In this document: piece by piece, positions 39,709 to 48,493 of the stretch
Layout of the letters: each line of letters begins with the position of its first letter
Numbering within the stretch: position 1 is the stretch's first letter
NCBI GenBank assembly: GCA_945888475.1
Contig: CAMDAB010000005.1
Span: 1-63,986, forward strand
Length of the DNA stretch: 63,986 nt
Reading direction: 5' to 3'
Origin: Saprospira grandis DSM 2844
GTDB lineage: Bacteria > Bacteroidota > Bacteroidia > Chitinophagales > Saprospiraceae
Translations under genes and position numbers: made by a program
Notes under the pieces: model-generated
The model's input: the letters and a program-made list of their open reading frames with translations, nothing else
Told to the model about the DNA's origin: nothing
Databases searched by the model: none

Positions 39709-42408
39709 TCAGCCTTCAGCCTTCAAACACTTTTCCAATTCCTCCTGCAGCAGTTTTATCTTTTCATGACTGTCGGCTAGTTTTTTGCGCTCGGCATCAA
39801 CTACTTCCGGCTTGGCATTCTGTACAAATTTTTCATTTTCCAGTTTTTTGCCAATTGAGACAACAAAGCCCTGAAAATACTCGAGCTCCTTTTTGATGCG
39901 GGCAATTTCCTCGGCAATATTCACTTTTTTCTCAAAGAAAAGGAAATACTGCTCGGTACCGGCCAGGAATGAGGTGGCATCTGCCTCTTCGGAACTAATA
40001 TCCAGTGATTCCAAAAAGCCTATTTTGACAATGGTTTCAGTCATTCCGGCTTCGGTAAGAAAGTCTCGGGCAGATTCGCTGTCTTTCACCAGCATTTTCA
40101 GTTGTTCTTTTTCAGGCAACTGATTTTTGGCGCGTACATCACGAATGTTTTGCACTACAACTTTCATTTTCTCCACCGCCTGCAGGAATTTAGCATCGCA
40201 GTTACCTGCTTCGGGCCAACGACTCACCACACAATCATCGCCCGTAGCGCGCGCACGAAGGTTTGCCCAAAGCTCCTCCGTAATAAATGGCATAAAAGGA
40301 TGCAAGAGGGTCATCATTTTTTCGAAAATACCGATGGTGAAATCTAAAGTACTGCGGTCGATCGGCTGTCCGTAAACAGGTTTGATAATTTCGAGATACC
40401 AGGAGCAGAAATCGTCCCAGATAAGACTGCGCAGCCCCATCAGCACCTCCGAAAGGCGGTAACTTTCAAATCCTGCATTGGCCTCAGCTATCTGCTCATT
40501 CAGTTTTTGTTCAATCCATTTCATCGCCAGCAGATTCACCGCCGAAGGTTTTTCCTCGGTGATGTTCCAGCCTTTTAGCAGCTTGAGTGCATTCCACATT
40601 TTATTGGTGAAATTGCGACCCAGCTCACACATTTTGCTTTCGTTGATGATTTTTTTACTTTTATCATCGAAGGGCGCATCAAATACAATGTCATTGCCGG
40701 CCGCTGCTGATGAAAGCATGCCAAAGCGTACGCCATCGGCAGAGTATTTCTGTATGAGTTCAATGGCATCGGGCGAATTACCCAATGACTTCGACATTTT
40801 GCGGCGGAATTTATCGCGCACCATTCCGGTAAAATATACATCATTAAAAGGCTTTGCCTCATGCCCTTCACCCAAAAGCTCAGGCGCCCATTCGTAGCCT
40901 GCCATAATCATACGGGCAACCCAGAAGAACATGATGTCCCAACCCGTCACCAATACATTGGTCGGATAGTAGTATCTGAGCTCCTCCTTGTTTTCAAACC
41001 CATCAAAAACGGCAATTGGCCAAAGCCAGGAAGAGAACCAGGTGTCGATCACGTCTTCGTCCTGTTTCAGGTCTTCAGCAGTATATTTTCCGCCATCTTT
41101 GTTAAGTATCGACAAAGCCTCTTCTACAGTTTCAGCAACAGCCATTTTTCCGTCTTTGGTATAAAAAGCCGGTATCTGCTGCCCCCACCACAATTGGCGC
41201 GACACACACCAATCGCGCACATTTTCGGGCTTGAGCCAGTTGCGGTACATATTGATCATATGATCGGGGTAGAAGCGCACATCGCCATCTTCTACCGCTG
41301 CAAGTGCCATGGCCGAAAGTTTTTCCATTTTCAGGAACCACTGCTCTTTGAGGCGTGGCTCTACTACTGCGCCGGTTCTTTCAGAACGTCCAACCTTATT
41401 TTTATAATTTTCGATGGCAACAATATGTCCCTGTGCTTTCAGGTCTTTTACAATCTGCTTGCGCACTTCGAAACGGTCCATGCCTACATAAAACTTTGCC
41501 AATTCGCTCATCGTACCATTGTCATTGAAAATATCGATGCTTTCGAGTTTGTGGCGGACTCCGATTTCATTGTCGTTCATATCATGTGCGGGCGTCACCT
41601 TTAGCGCGCCTGTTCCGAATTCCATTTCCACATAGCTGTCGAAAATAATTGGTACGGTACGATTCACAATTGGTACAATCACCGATTTGCCTTTGAGGCC
41701 GCTATAACGCTCATCATTTGGATTTACTGCAATGGCAGTATCGCCCAGAATGGTTTCGGGGCGAGTGGTGGCAATAGTTACCCATTCGTCGGTTGTTCCG
41801 GCAATTTTATATCGTACTTTATAAAGTTTTGAATCTTCTTCGTGGTACTGCACCTCTTCATTCGAAAGGGCAGTTTTAGCTTCCGGGTCCCAGTTAATCA
41901 TGCGCAAGCCTTTGTAAATAAGCCCTTTTTTGTACAAGTCGACAAAGACTTTAATCACATATTCCGAAAGCTTGGGCTCCATGGTAAAACGGGTACGTTC
42001 CCAATCGCAGGAAGCGCCCAGCATTTTTAGCTGATCGAGGATGATGCCGCCGTATTTATCTTTCCACTCAAAGGCATATTTCAGGAATTCCTGACGGGAA
42101 ATATCTGACTTCTTGATGCCTTTTTCGCGCAGCAACTGCACCACCTTGGCCTCGGTAGCAATAGAAGCATGGTCGGTTCCGGGTACCCAGCAGGCATTCA
42201 ATCCCAGAAGCCTTGCGCGGCGAGTGAGCACATCCTGAATGGTGTTGTTGAGCATATGCCCCATGTGCAGTATACCAGTAACATTGGGTGGCGGAATGAC
42301 GATGCTGTAAGCCTTTCGCTCATCAGGCGTGGAATGGAAATATCCTTTTTCGGTCCAATGTGCGTACCATTTTTTCTCGGTTTCCTGTGCGTTGTAGTGT
42401 TTGTCCAT
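39709..42408 (-). CDS. valS: Valyl-tRNA synthetase
   Basis: Charges tRNA-Val and edits misactivated threonine. 899 residues, full length. Class I motifs: PPPNVTGILHMGHMLNNTIQD (HIGH as HMGH, about residue 40) and RKMSKSLGN (about 520). Between them lies the CP1 editing domain with TTRPETILGDTAIAV and VTPAHDMND. Then an anticodon-binding domain and a C-terminal coiled coil (about 835-899). The 3' end GGCTGAAGGCTGA is itself a word duplication that contains the stop. Single gene with its own promoter and a leader of TCTGACAATC words. Confidence 0.98.
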   Translation of the reverse strand: MDKHYNAQETEKKWYAHWTEKGYFHSTPDERKAYSIVIPPPNVTGILHMGHMLNNTIQDVLTRRARLLGLNACWVPGTDHASIATEAKVVQLLREKGIKKSDISRQEFLKYAFEWKDKYGGIILDQLKMLGASCDWERTRFTMEPKLSEYVIKVFVDLYKKGLIYKGLRMINWDPEAKTALSNEEVQYHEEDSKLYKVRYKIAGTTDEWVTIATTRPETILGDTAIAVNPNDERYSGLKGKSVIVPIVNRTVPIIFDSYVEMEFGTGALKVTPAHDMNDNEIGVRHKLESIDIFNDNGTMSELAKFYVGMDRFEVRKQIVKDLKAQGHIVAIENYKNKVGRSERTGAVVEPRLKEQWFLKMEKLSAMALAAVEDGDVRFYPDHMINMYRNWLKPENVRDWCVSRQLWWGQQIPAFYTKDGKMAVAETVEEALSILNKDGGKYTAEDLKQDEDVIDTWFSSWLWPIAVFDGFENKEELRYYYPTNVLVTGWDIMFFWVARMIMAGYEWAPELLGEGHEAKPFNDVYFTGMVRDKFRRKMSKSLGNSPDAIELIQKYSADGVRFGMLSSAAAGNDIVFDAPFDDKSKKIINESKMCELGRNFTNKMWNALKLLKGWNITEEKPSAVNLLAMKWIEQKLNEQIAEANAGFESYRLSEVLMGLRSLIWDDFCSWYLEIIKPVYGQPIDRSTLDFTIGIFEKMMTLLHPFMPFITEELWANLRARATGDDCVVSRWPEAGNCDAKFLQAVEKMKVVVQNIRDVRAKNQLPEKEQLKMLVKDSESARDFLTEAGMTETIVKIGFLESLDISSEEADATSFLAGTEQYFLFFEKKVNIAEEIARIKKELEYFQGFVVSIGKKLENEKFVQNAKPEVVDAERKKLADSHEKIKLLQEELEKCLKAEG

Positions 42409-42410
42409 GA

Positions 42411-42480
42411 TTGATTGTCAGATTGTCAGAAGTCAGATTATTAGATTGTCAGACTTTGATATAGAAGATTCTCAGATTGT
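42411..42480 (-). repeat. Word repeat in the valS leader
   Basis: On the coding (minus) strand the leader reads as repeated TCTGACAATC and TAATAATC words ending directly before the ATG. The trailer of the same gene carries the opposite orientation (GTCAGAAGTCAGAA). Confidence 0.75.
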
Positions 42481-42487
42481 AATTTTG

Positions 42488-42518
42488 CAAAGATATAATT
42501 TTTTCCCTTTTGGCCGAA
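42488..42518 (-). promoter_or_regulatory. Promoter of valS
   Basis: Minus strand TTC (42518-42516), 20 bp, TATCTTTG (42495-42488), a perfect TAnnTTTG. The predicted leader of about 75 nt consists of word repeats. Confidence 0.62.
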
Positions 42519-42539
42519 AATTGATTGAGTACTTCACAC

Positions 42540-43673
42540 TCAGTCAATGGAATTTATTTTTGGAATTCTGATGCCTTTAGGACTATTCAGAATATAATTT
42601 GTCTTTTTACCCCCATCCTCGACACTTAGGATATTTTTTGATACCAAATCCTGTAAATCGCGCAAAGCAGTATCTGTTGAACATTTCAAAAGTTTTGCAT
42701 AGGAGGATGTTCTCAAAAAACCAACTTCTTTTTCATAATTATCATAGAGATAATTAATTACAAATCGCTGTCTGTCATTGAGATTTATAAATTTGTTCTT
42801 ATCCCAGAATGTTGCCTTGTCTAAAATAATTTCCAGATTTTGCTCGCTCGATAATAAGGCCCTTTCAAAGCATGATATAAACCATGACAGATAAGCAGTA
42901 ATATCAGAATCACTCTTTTGTGTTTTCTCAATTATTTCGTTGTAACGCTTTTGTTCTTTGAAAATTTGGTTGGAGAGGCTGTAGAATCTGATTTTACTGC
43001 CATCGCTTTTTGTAAGTAACATATCCATAATGGCCCTCGCCAATCGACCATTACCATCATCGAAGGGGTGAATTGTAACAAACCAAAAATGAGCTATCAT
43101 GGCTTTTAAAACTAAGTCAAGTTTGTTTTCCTTATTAAGCCAATGAAGAAATTTTGACATTTCCGCTGGCACCTTCTCGGCAACTGGGGCGATAAAATGA
43201 ATTTTTTCTCTGCCCAAAGCGCCAGAAATAACTTTCATTCCGGAACTTCTGTAACGTGCGACATCAATTTTTGATAATCCGCTGTATCCGGACTGAAAAA
43301 GAGAATTGTGCCAACCAAAAAGACGTTCTTCGTTCAATTCTTTGTTAAAATTTTGGGTTGCGTCAATTAAAACATCAACAATCCCGTCAATATTTCTTGG
43401 GATTTTTACAAAATCGGCTGACTCGATACCTAATTTTCGAGCAACTGATGATCTAACTAATTCAGGGTTTAAAAATTCTCCTTCAATTTTAGACGTGTCT
43501 AGTACATCTAAAATAAGCGACTCTAAGGTTGACGATTCTGCCAAGTCAAAACCAAGTTTTTCAATATGTCCTAATAATCTACCCTGTAGATGCCTTACGG
43601 CAGCCAGTGCCTGTATTATTTTCTCATTGTCCCAATAGAAATCAGTCCAATTTTCTTTTTCATGAATATACAT
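42540..43673 (-). CDS. Fic family protein (DUF4172 N-terminus, class II autoinhibited)
   Basis: 377 residues. DUF4172-type N-terminus (YIHEKENWTDFYWDNEKI, then AAVRHLQGRLLG). Inhibitory helix motif T-S-K-I-E-G (about residue 64), matching [ST]xxxE[GN], on the N-terminal side. The catalytic loop HPFDDGNGRLARA (about 205) is intact, so it should transfer AMP from ATP to a protein hydroxyl once relieved. The C-terminal 90 residues look like a winged helix (DRQRFVINYLYD; YAKLLKCSTDTALRDLQDL). ATG 43673 is preferred to an upstream in-frame start at 43709. A 13-bp inverted repeat lies just upstream. No antitoxin partner gene. Confidence 0.9.
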   Translation of the reverse strand: MYIHEKENWTDFYWDNEKIIQALAAVRHLQGRLLGHIEKLGFDLAESSTLESLILDVLDTSKIEGEFLNPELVRSSVARKLGIESADFVKIPRNIDGIVDVLIDATQNFNKELNEERLFGWHNSLFQSGYSGLSKIDVARYRSSGMKVISGALGREKIHFIAPVAEKVPAEMSKFLHWLNKENKLDLVLKAMIAHFWFVTIHPFDDGNGRLARAIMDMLLTKSDGSKIRFYSLSNQIFKEQKRYNEIIEKTQKSDSDITAYLSWFISCFERALLSSEQNLEIILDKATFWDKNKFINLNDRQRFVINYLYDNYEKEVGFLRTSSYAKLLKCSTDTALRDLQDLVSKNILSVEDGGKKTNYILNSPKGIRIPKINSID

Positions 43674-43690
43674 AATTTTTCGCCGCAGAT

Positions 43691-43723
43691 TTTGCGGTGA
43701 AAATAGCATTTTTTCACCGCAAA
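43691..43723. repeat. 13-bp perfect inverted repeat in the fic/GT87 divergent region
   Basis: TTTGCGGTGAAAA (43691-43703), 7-base spacer, TTTTCACCGCAAA (43711-43723). It could be an operator for the winged-helix Fic protein or a transcript hairpin. A third partial arm CGCCGCAGA lies at 43681-43689. Confidence 0.65.
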
Positions 43724-43754
43724 GAAAAGTTTAAAATGCAAAAAGAGGCCTTTT

Positions 43755-43785
43755 ATGGCAATTTAAAGCAAAATGCTTAGATTTG
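43755..43785 (+). promoter_or_regulatory. Candidate promoter of the GT87-like gene
   Basis: ATG (43755-43757) in place of TTG, 20 bp, TAGATTTG (43778-43785), a perfect TAnnTTTG. The start codon follows 17 bp later. Confidence 0.5.
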
Positions 43786-43802
43786 AACTTTAAACGAAGT
43801 TT

Positions 43803-44978
43803 ATGAACAGGATATCAGCCCTTAGGCCGCTTAAATTATTGGAAAACCTTAATCTCTTTGCTGCGCTTTGGCTAATTTTTGCAGTTGTTGCTGCTTTGAA
43901 ACAGTGTTATACAGATAATTTTAACAATTATAAAATCTTCCAATACGTTTATTATCATACAGTTGATAAGGTTTCGCTTTATGCCCATTACCCTGAATTA
44001 GATATCGATCAGAATCATTACGGGCCTTTATTTTCAGTCATTATAATGCCTTTTGCCCTGCTGCCCGATGTTTTGGGTATGAGCCTCTGGAATCTAGCAA
44101 ATGCTGCATTTTTACTTTTTGCTGTTTATAAATTACCGCTCACGAATGTTCAAAAGTCTTTGATTCTGATGATCTCGGCGCATGAATTTCTGACTACATC
44201 ACTTAGTTTTCAATTCAATCCCTCCATATCTGCCATTATAATTCTATCCTATGTTTTTATTGATAAAAAGCAGGATTTTTGGGCGGCAATGCTTATTGTT
44301 TTTGGCACTTTCATAAAACTTTACGGCGTTGTTGGACTGGCTTTCTTTTTCTTCTCGAAAGACAAAATAAAATTTATCCTTTCCCTTTTGTTCTGGTCGG
44401 CAGTCTTTTTTGTGTTGCCTATGGCAATTTCATCACCTGAGTTTATTATCAATTCGTACAGAGACTGGTACGAAAGGCTGATTTTGAAAAACAAGGAAAA
44501 TATCTACCAGAGTAATATGCAGGACATTTCGCTGATGGGTATGATCAGAAAAATTGTTGGGAATCCAAATCTGCCAAATCTGCCATTTCTATTGGGTGGC
44601 ATGATACTGATGGGGCTTTGTTACCTGCGTATTTCGATGTACAAAGTAGAAAAATTCAGACTTTTATTGCTTTCATCTGTGCTGATTTTTACGGTTATTT
44701 TTAGCACAGCTTCAGAGTCGCCAACATACATCATAGCATTTATGGGCTTTTCTATCTGGTATGTGCTGATACCAAAAGCAAATTATTGGCAGATAGCGCT
44801 ATTGATAATGACCTTGGCAATTAGCAGTTTTTCGCCCTCCGATCTTTTTCCTGCTTATTTGAGAGAACATTTTGTAAAACCTTATGCGCTTAAGGCGCTG
44901 CCTATAGTTATAGTATGGGCTTGTATTGTTTATGAAATGTTAATTTTAAAAGTTGCTGATCTATCGACTCCAAAATGA
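43803..44978 (+). CDS. GT87/DUF2029-like polytopic glycosyltransferase
   Basis: 391 residues with about 10 membrane helices. The first large loop contains TDNFNNYKIFQYVYYHTVDKVSLYAHYPE, then DQNHYGPLFSVIIMPFALLP, which matches the GT87 pattern of an acidic residue followed by a Tyr/Pro-rich stretch before the second helix. GT87 enzymes use polyprenyl-phosphate mannose. The acceptor is unknown. Third GT-C-like protein of the window. Single gene, divergent from fic. Confidence 0.78.
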   Translation: MNRISALRPLKLLENLNLFAALWLIFAVVAALKQCYTDNFNNYKIFQYVYYHTVDKVSLYAHYPELDIDQNHYGPLFSVIIMPFALLPDVLGMSLWNLANAAFLLFAVYKLPLTNVQKSLILMISAHEFLTTSLSFQFNPSISAIIILSYVFIDKKQDFWAAMLIVFGTFIKLYGVVGLAFFFFSKDKIKFILSLLFWSAVFFVLPMAISSPEFIINSYRDWYERLILKNKENIYQSNMQDISLMGMIRKIVGNPNLPNLPFLLGGMILMGLCYLRISMYKVEKFRLLLLSSVLIFTVIFSTASESPTYIIAFMGFSIWYVLIPKANYWQIALLIMTLAISSFSPSDLFPAYLREHFVKPYALKALPIVIVWACIVYEMLILKVADLSTPK

Positions 44979-45513
44979 ATTATTATTTCAATGATAATTT
45001 AGTCATTTTCAGCTTAATTTTAAATTCACAAAATATTGAAAAATAGCATATAACAACTGTTTATATTAGCTAGTAAAACATTTTATATAATTTAATAAAA
45101 TTTAGTAATTGTCAAAATTGTGAATCGTAAAATTTACTTTTGTATAACATTGAACATGCCCAAGAATATATTGACAGGACCTATTTGTAAAGTAATCTTT
45201 AACTGACAACATGAAAAAACGCTACACATCATTATTTATTTTATTTTTAAGCTCTTCGCTTTTCTCCCAAGCAACCTATGTGATGGGTGCGGCGGAGTGA
45301 ACAGCCCAACTGCCAATGCATTGAATAGTTGGGTTGGTATTCCAATAAATTAAGTAAAATCTAAAGTGATAAAATTTAAATTCTTTTTAGATACTGTAAA
45401 AAGATTATGATTTTTAGTCATAGCTACCTTGAAATATCATTTTAGAATACTCCCACAAGTTTAAGCCAATTCTAAGCAATTATTTGTTGACCTACCCAAA
45501 TGAACTTATATTA
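44979..45513 (+). other. 535-bp region with no intact gene; holds a promoter and a gene remnant
   Basis: AT-rich. It contains a perfect -7 octamer TACTTTTG (45135-45142), a signal-peptide fragment with a frameshift (45211-45353), and otherwise no coding signal, hairpin or repeat that I can support. Confidence 0.7.
45211..45353 (+). pseudogene. Remnant of a secreted-protein gene
   Basis: ATG 45211 opens MKKRYTSLFILFLSSSLFSQ, a textbook Sec signal peptide of the kind used by T9SS cargo here, and stops at 45298-45300 after 29 codons. Another frame continues from 45291 as GGVNSPTANALNSWVGIPIN before a TAA at 45351. Reading through a one-base shift inside TGCGGCGGAG joins the two. A perfect TAnnTTTG box 68 bp upstream shows that the promoter survives. 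Either a decayed cargo gene or, less likely, a real 29-residue secreted peptide. Confidence 0.55.
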
Positions 45514-47139
45514 ATGATAAGATTTTTTTACATTTTTATTCTCATCATATTTTTTAAAACAACTTTTTATGCTCAACTAAATATAGATTGGGCGAGGTCT
45601 TTGAATGGCATCAGTGAAGATTATATCAGCAAAATTGTATTAGATAAAGATGCCAATGTGATAGGGATTGGAACTTTTCAGGATAGCATTTCTTCCCTCC
45701 AGAGTTATGGGTTAAATGATATCATGGTTTTTAAATACAATAAATCGGGCGATATCCTTTGGCTAGTTCAACTGGGCAGCAGTAGTGATGATTGGGGTAA
45801 TGACATTGCAATTGATTCAACAGGAAATATCTACATAACAGGCTATTACAAAAGTACCTTTTATTATAATAATGATAGCCTTCCAAATCGGGGAAGTGCT
45901 GATGCTTTCGTAGCTAAAATCGATAGCTTGGGCACTATTCAATGGGTGAAAGGTTTTGGGCATAGCGGCAATGATATTGGCAATGCAATTATTGTTGATA
46001 AGGATGAAAAAGTATATGTTTCCGGAACATTCGGAGATAGTTTAAATATTGACGGCCAACAACTTTTATCTTATTCGAACTACAATAATTTCCTGATTCA
46101 ACTTGATAACTCAGGGCAACTCTCATGGCACAATACCATCAGTACCGCAACTACAAATAACATTCAAGATATCGAATTAGATGCAAATGGAGATATTTAC
46201 CTCTTAGGTTACTTCAGAGATGCGGTTTACGGAACACTAGGTCAGCTTTTTTCAGATGGTAATAATGACCTTCTTTTGGCTAAATTTAGTTCAGTTGGAC
46301 AATTGCTCTGGTGGAAAAAAATGGGCGGCAGATCAGTTGATTTAGGCATTGCCCTACACATTAGCAACAACTACATCTATATATGCGGCGTTTTTCAGGA
46401 TACCGCCACTTTTGGAGCATTGACAAGGATTTGTGAGGGTGAATTCGATGCTTTTTTGGCTCAATGTGATATGCAGGGTACGGTCAATTGGATACAAATT
46501 GTAGGAGGCACAGACAACAGCAAGGGCTTTGATATTGCAACATTAGCAAATGGAAACATTTATATGGTAGGCCTTTTTGAGGGAACGGGCAGATGGGGTA
46601 CAGACAGTGCAACTTCCCGCCTGCCTCGCCATGTTCCTTCTGATATTTTTATTGCAGAATATAAAACCGATGGCAGTTATCAATCTATCAAAACAATAGG
46701 AAGTGCAGGGACAGACTATGCTACCGGAATTTGCGTTTTGGATAGTACAAATATATTTATTGCCGGAATTTTTAACGATACAGTGTTTTTTGATTCGAAC
46801 TTATTAACCTCATCCGGAACGGATGCTTTTATTTGTAAAAGTTCATCACTGCAACCACTTGGACTTGGCCCTATTGAACCTAATATTTCAGGTGCCTTGA
46901 TTTTTCCAAATCCTGTTTCCGAAATTGCAACTATTGAATTTGAATTAGAAGAATTTGCCACAATAGATATTGTATTATTTAATGCATTTGGACAAGCTGT
47001 TAAAACTTTGTTGAGTAATCAATATTGCATAGGTTTACAACAACTTAGATTCAATAAAGAGTTTTTGCCCGCAGGGATTTATTATATTGCTATTAATAGC
47101 CCAAATCAAAAAATTGTATTGCCATTAACAATCCAATAA
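45514..47139 (+). CDS. Secreted beta-propeller (SBBP-like repeat) protein with T9SS sorting domain
   Basis: 541 residues. Signal peptide MIRFFYIFILIIFFKTTFYAQ from ATG 45514; a longer frame from TTG 45484 is less likely. SBBP-type blades of about 50 residues repeat through the body, for example DAFVAKIDSLGTIQWVKGFGHSGNDIGNAIIVD and VYVSGTFGDS. The type A sorting domain begins IFPNPVSEIATIEFEL and ends LPAGIYYIAINS. Exported to the surface; likely a binding protein, ligand unknown. Confidence 0.88.
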   Translation: MIRFFYIFILIIFFKTTFYAQLNIDWARSLNGISEDYISKIVLDKDANVIGIGTFQDSISSLQSYGLNDIMVFKYNKSGDILWLVQLGSSSDDWGNDIAIDSTGNIYITGYYKSTFYYNNDSLPNRGSADAFVAKIDSLGTIQWVKGFGHSGNDIGNAIIVDKDEKVYVSGTFGDSLNIDGQQLLSYSNYNNFLIQLDNSGQLSWHNTISTATTNNIQDIELDANGDIYLLGYFRDAVYGTLGQLFSDGNNDLLLAKFSSVGQLLWWKKMGGRSVDLGIALHISNNYIYICGVFQDTATFGALTRICEGEFDAFLAQCDMQGTVNWIQIVGGTDNSKGFDIATLANGNIYMVGLFEGTGRWGTDSATSRLPRHVPSDIFIAEYKTDGSYQSIKTIGSAGTDYATGICVLDSTNIFIAGIFNDTVFFDSNLLTSSGTDAFICKSSSLQPLGLGPIEPNISGALIFPNPVSEIATIEFELEEFATIDIVLFNAFGQAVKTLLSNQYCIGLQQLRFNKEFLPAGIYYIAINSPNQKIVLPLTIQ

Positions 47140-47253
47140 TTTACTGGAATAATAAATACCCCATTTTATAAAAGAATAATATTCAATAACCTCATTCAAG
47201 TTTTTACTTCAAAACGTATTTTTTTAACCTGTTCGCCTAAAGAGAAAAATAAT

Positions 47254-48390
47254 ATGAAAAAATTTATTCTGCTTTTTACCCTGATAAGTTTATACTTTAC
47301 CCAAAACAGCTTTGCTTGTCACAACTCTACTATTAATACTGTAACATCGGTTAATAATGGAAATGGAACAACTACCTATACCATAAATCTTACTGTTGAT
47401 GTAGGTTCTTCCGATGGAAATAGTTTAGGTTTTGCCTTAATTTTTGGTAGCTCTGCCACAGCACCTCTTGTGTTAACAAGTCCAGCTTTTACACCTTTTT
47501 TAACGAGAGCCGGTTTCAATAACCTGGTTGGTCGTACTGGAACATCTATAGGTTCGAGCATGCCTGGAGCGGATTTTTTTAGTACCAGATATGCCAATAG
47601 AACAGATATACTTACTTACGAAACCAACGATGGTACCTTTGGATTCGGTTCTACTGATTATACGACAACAGTTGTGGTAACCGTACAAGGTTGTGTAGAA
47701 ACTATCACATTAGATGGTGACTTTAGAACACTTGGCACAGCGGTAAGTAATGCGCTTTGCCGCCCTGTTTTCAATACAGGAGTAAGCTGTGCATGTAGTA
47801 TCAATGCATTGACTGCTGGTACTCAAACAGCCTGTAACCCTGCAACCAATACCTACACACAACAGGTGACCGTTACTTATGTAAATCCACCATCAACAGG
47901 CACATTGAATGTAAACGGACAAACTTTTGCAATCACCACAAGTCCACAAACTGTCACACTTACTGGATTGACTGCTAATGGTGCTGCGGTAAATGTAACA
48001 GCTGTTTTTTCTGCATCGGCAACCTGTACCCGAACAGCAACAGCCTTATTTACGGCTCCGGCTGCCTGTAATGCCTGTTCTATAACTGCATTAACTGCAG
48101 GCACTCAAACAGCCTGTGTTCCTGCAACCAATACCTATACACAACAGCTAACTGTAACTTATTTCAATCCTCCAGCTACAGGCACATTGAATGTAAACGG
48201 ACAAACTTTTGCAATCACCACAAGTCCCCAAACTGTAACACTTACAGGATTGACGGCTAATGGGGCAGCAGTTAATGTAACAGCCGCTTTTTCTGCATCG
48301 GCAACTTGTACCCGTACAAATACTGCTTTATTTACAGCCCCAGCTGCTTGTAATGTGAGTTGTACTCCCAACAATGGTACTTGGGATTAG
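47254..48390 (+). CDS. Secreted repeat protein lacking a T9SS sorting domain (possibly 3'-truncated)
   Basis: 378 residues. Signal peptide ends near NSFA. The N-terminal domain (about 20-180) is beta-rich with one late Cys pair. Then two 94-residue repeats (282 bp apart, starting near 47818 and 48100), each holding TLNVNGQTFAITTSPQTVTL and ending CTRT...LFTAPAACN. The DNA of the two repeats is nearly identical, so the duplication is recent. The frame ends CTPNNGTWD with no sorting domain, unlike neighbouring cargo, and no such domain is encoded in any frame before the next gene. Truncation or a partner-dependent export is possible. Confidence 0.78.
   Translation: MKKFILLFTLISLYFTQNSFACHNSTINTVTSVNNGNGTTTYTINLTVDVGSSDGNSLGFALIFGSSATAPLVLTSPAFTPFLTRAGFNNLVGRTGTSIGSSMPGADFFSTRYANRTDILTYETNDGTFGFGSTDYTTTVVVTVQGCVETITLDGDFRTLGTAVSNALCRPVFNTGVSCACSINALTAGTQTACNPATNTYTQQVTVTYVNPPSTGTLNVNGQTFAITTSPQTVTLTGLTANGAAVNVTAVFSASATCTRTATALFTAPAACNACSITALTAGTQTACVPATNTYTQQLTVTYFNPPATGTLNVNGQTFAITTSPQTVTLTGLTANGAAVNVTAAFSASATCTRTNTALFTAPAACNVSCTPNNGTWD
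47818..48381 (+). repeat. Two tandem 282-bp coding repeats
   Basis: Repeat units begin at the GGTACTC/GGCACTC words (47818 and 48100). A stretch of about 45 bp around the FAITTSP codons is identical in both. Length change by slippage or recombination is likely. Confidence 0.85.
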
Positions 48391-48493
48391 GATTTCCTTG
48401 GACACTTTAGACTTGAAGATAGCTAAGTTCCATGCCATTAGAAATTGTTCAGTTTAAGGGAATCCTGTTAACAGGTGTTTTAAAACAGAAAAA

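Noticed and set aside
40861-41604. 247-codon frame antisense to valS
   Set aside because: valS is intact and strongly conserved here; the antisense frame is a by-product of its codon pattern.
44979-45210. Possible RNA gene in the long gap before 45514
   Set aside because: AT-rich with no stable hairpin or cloverleaf; only a promoter box and the signal-peptide remnant are supported.
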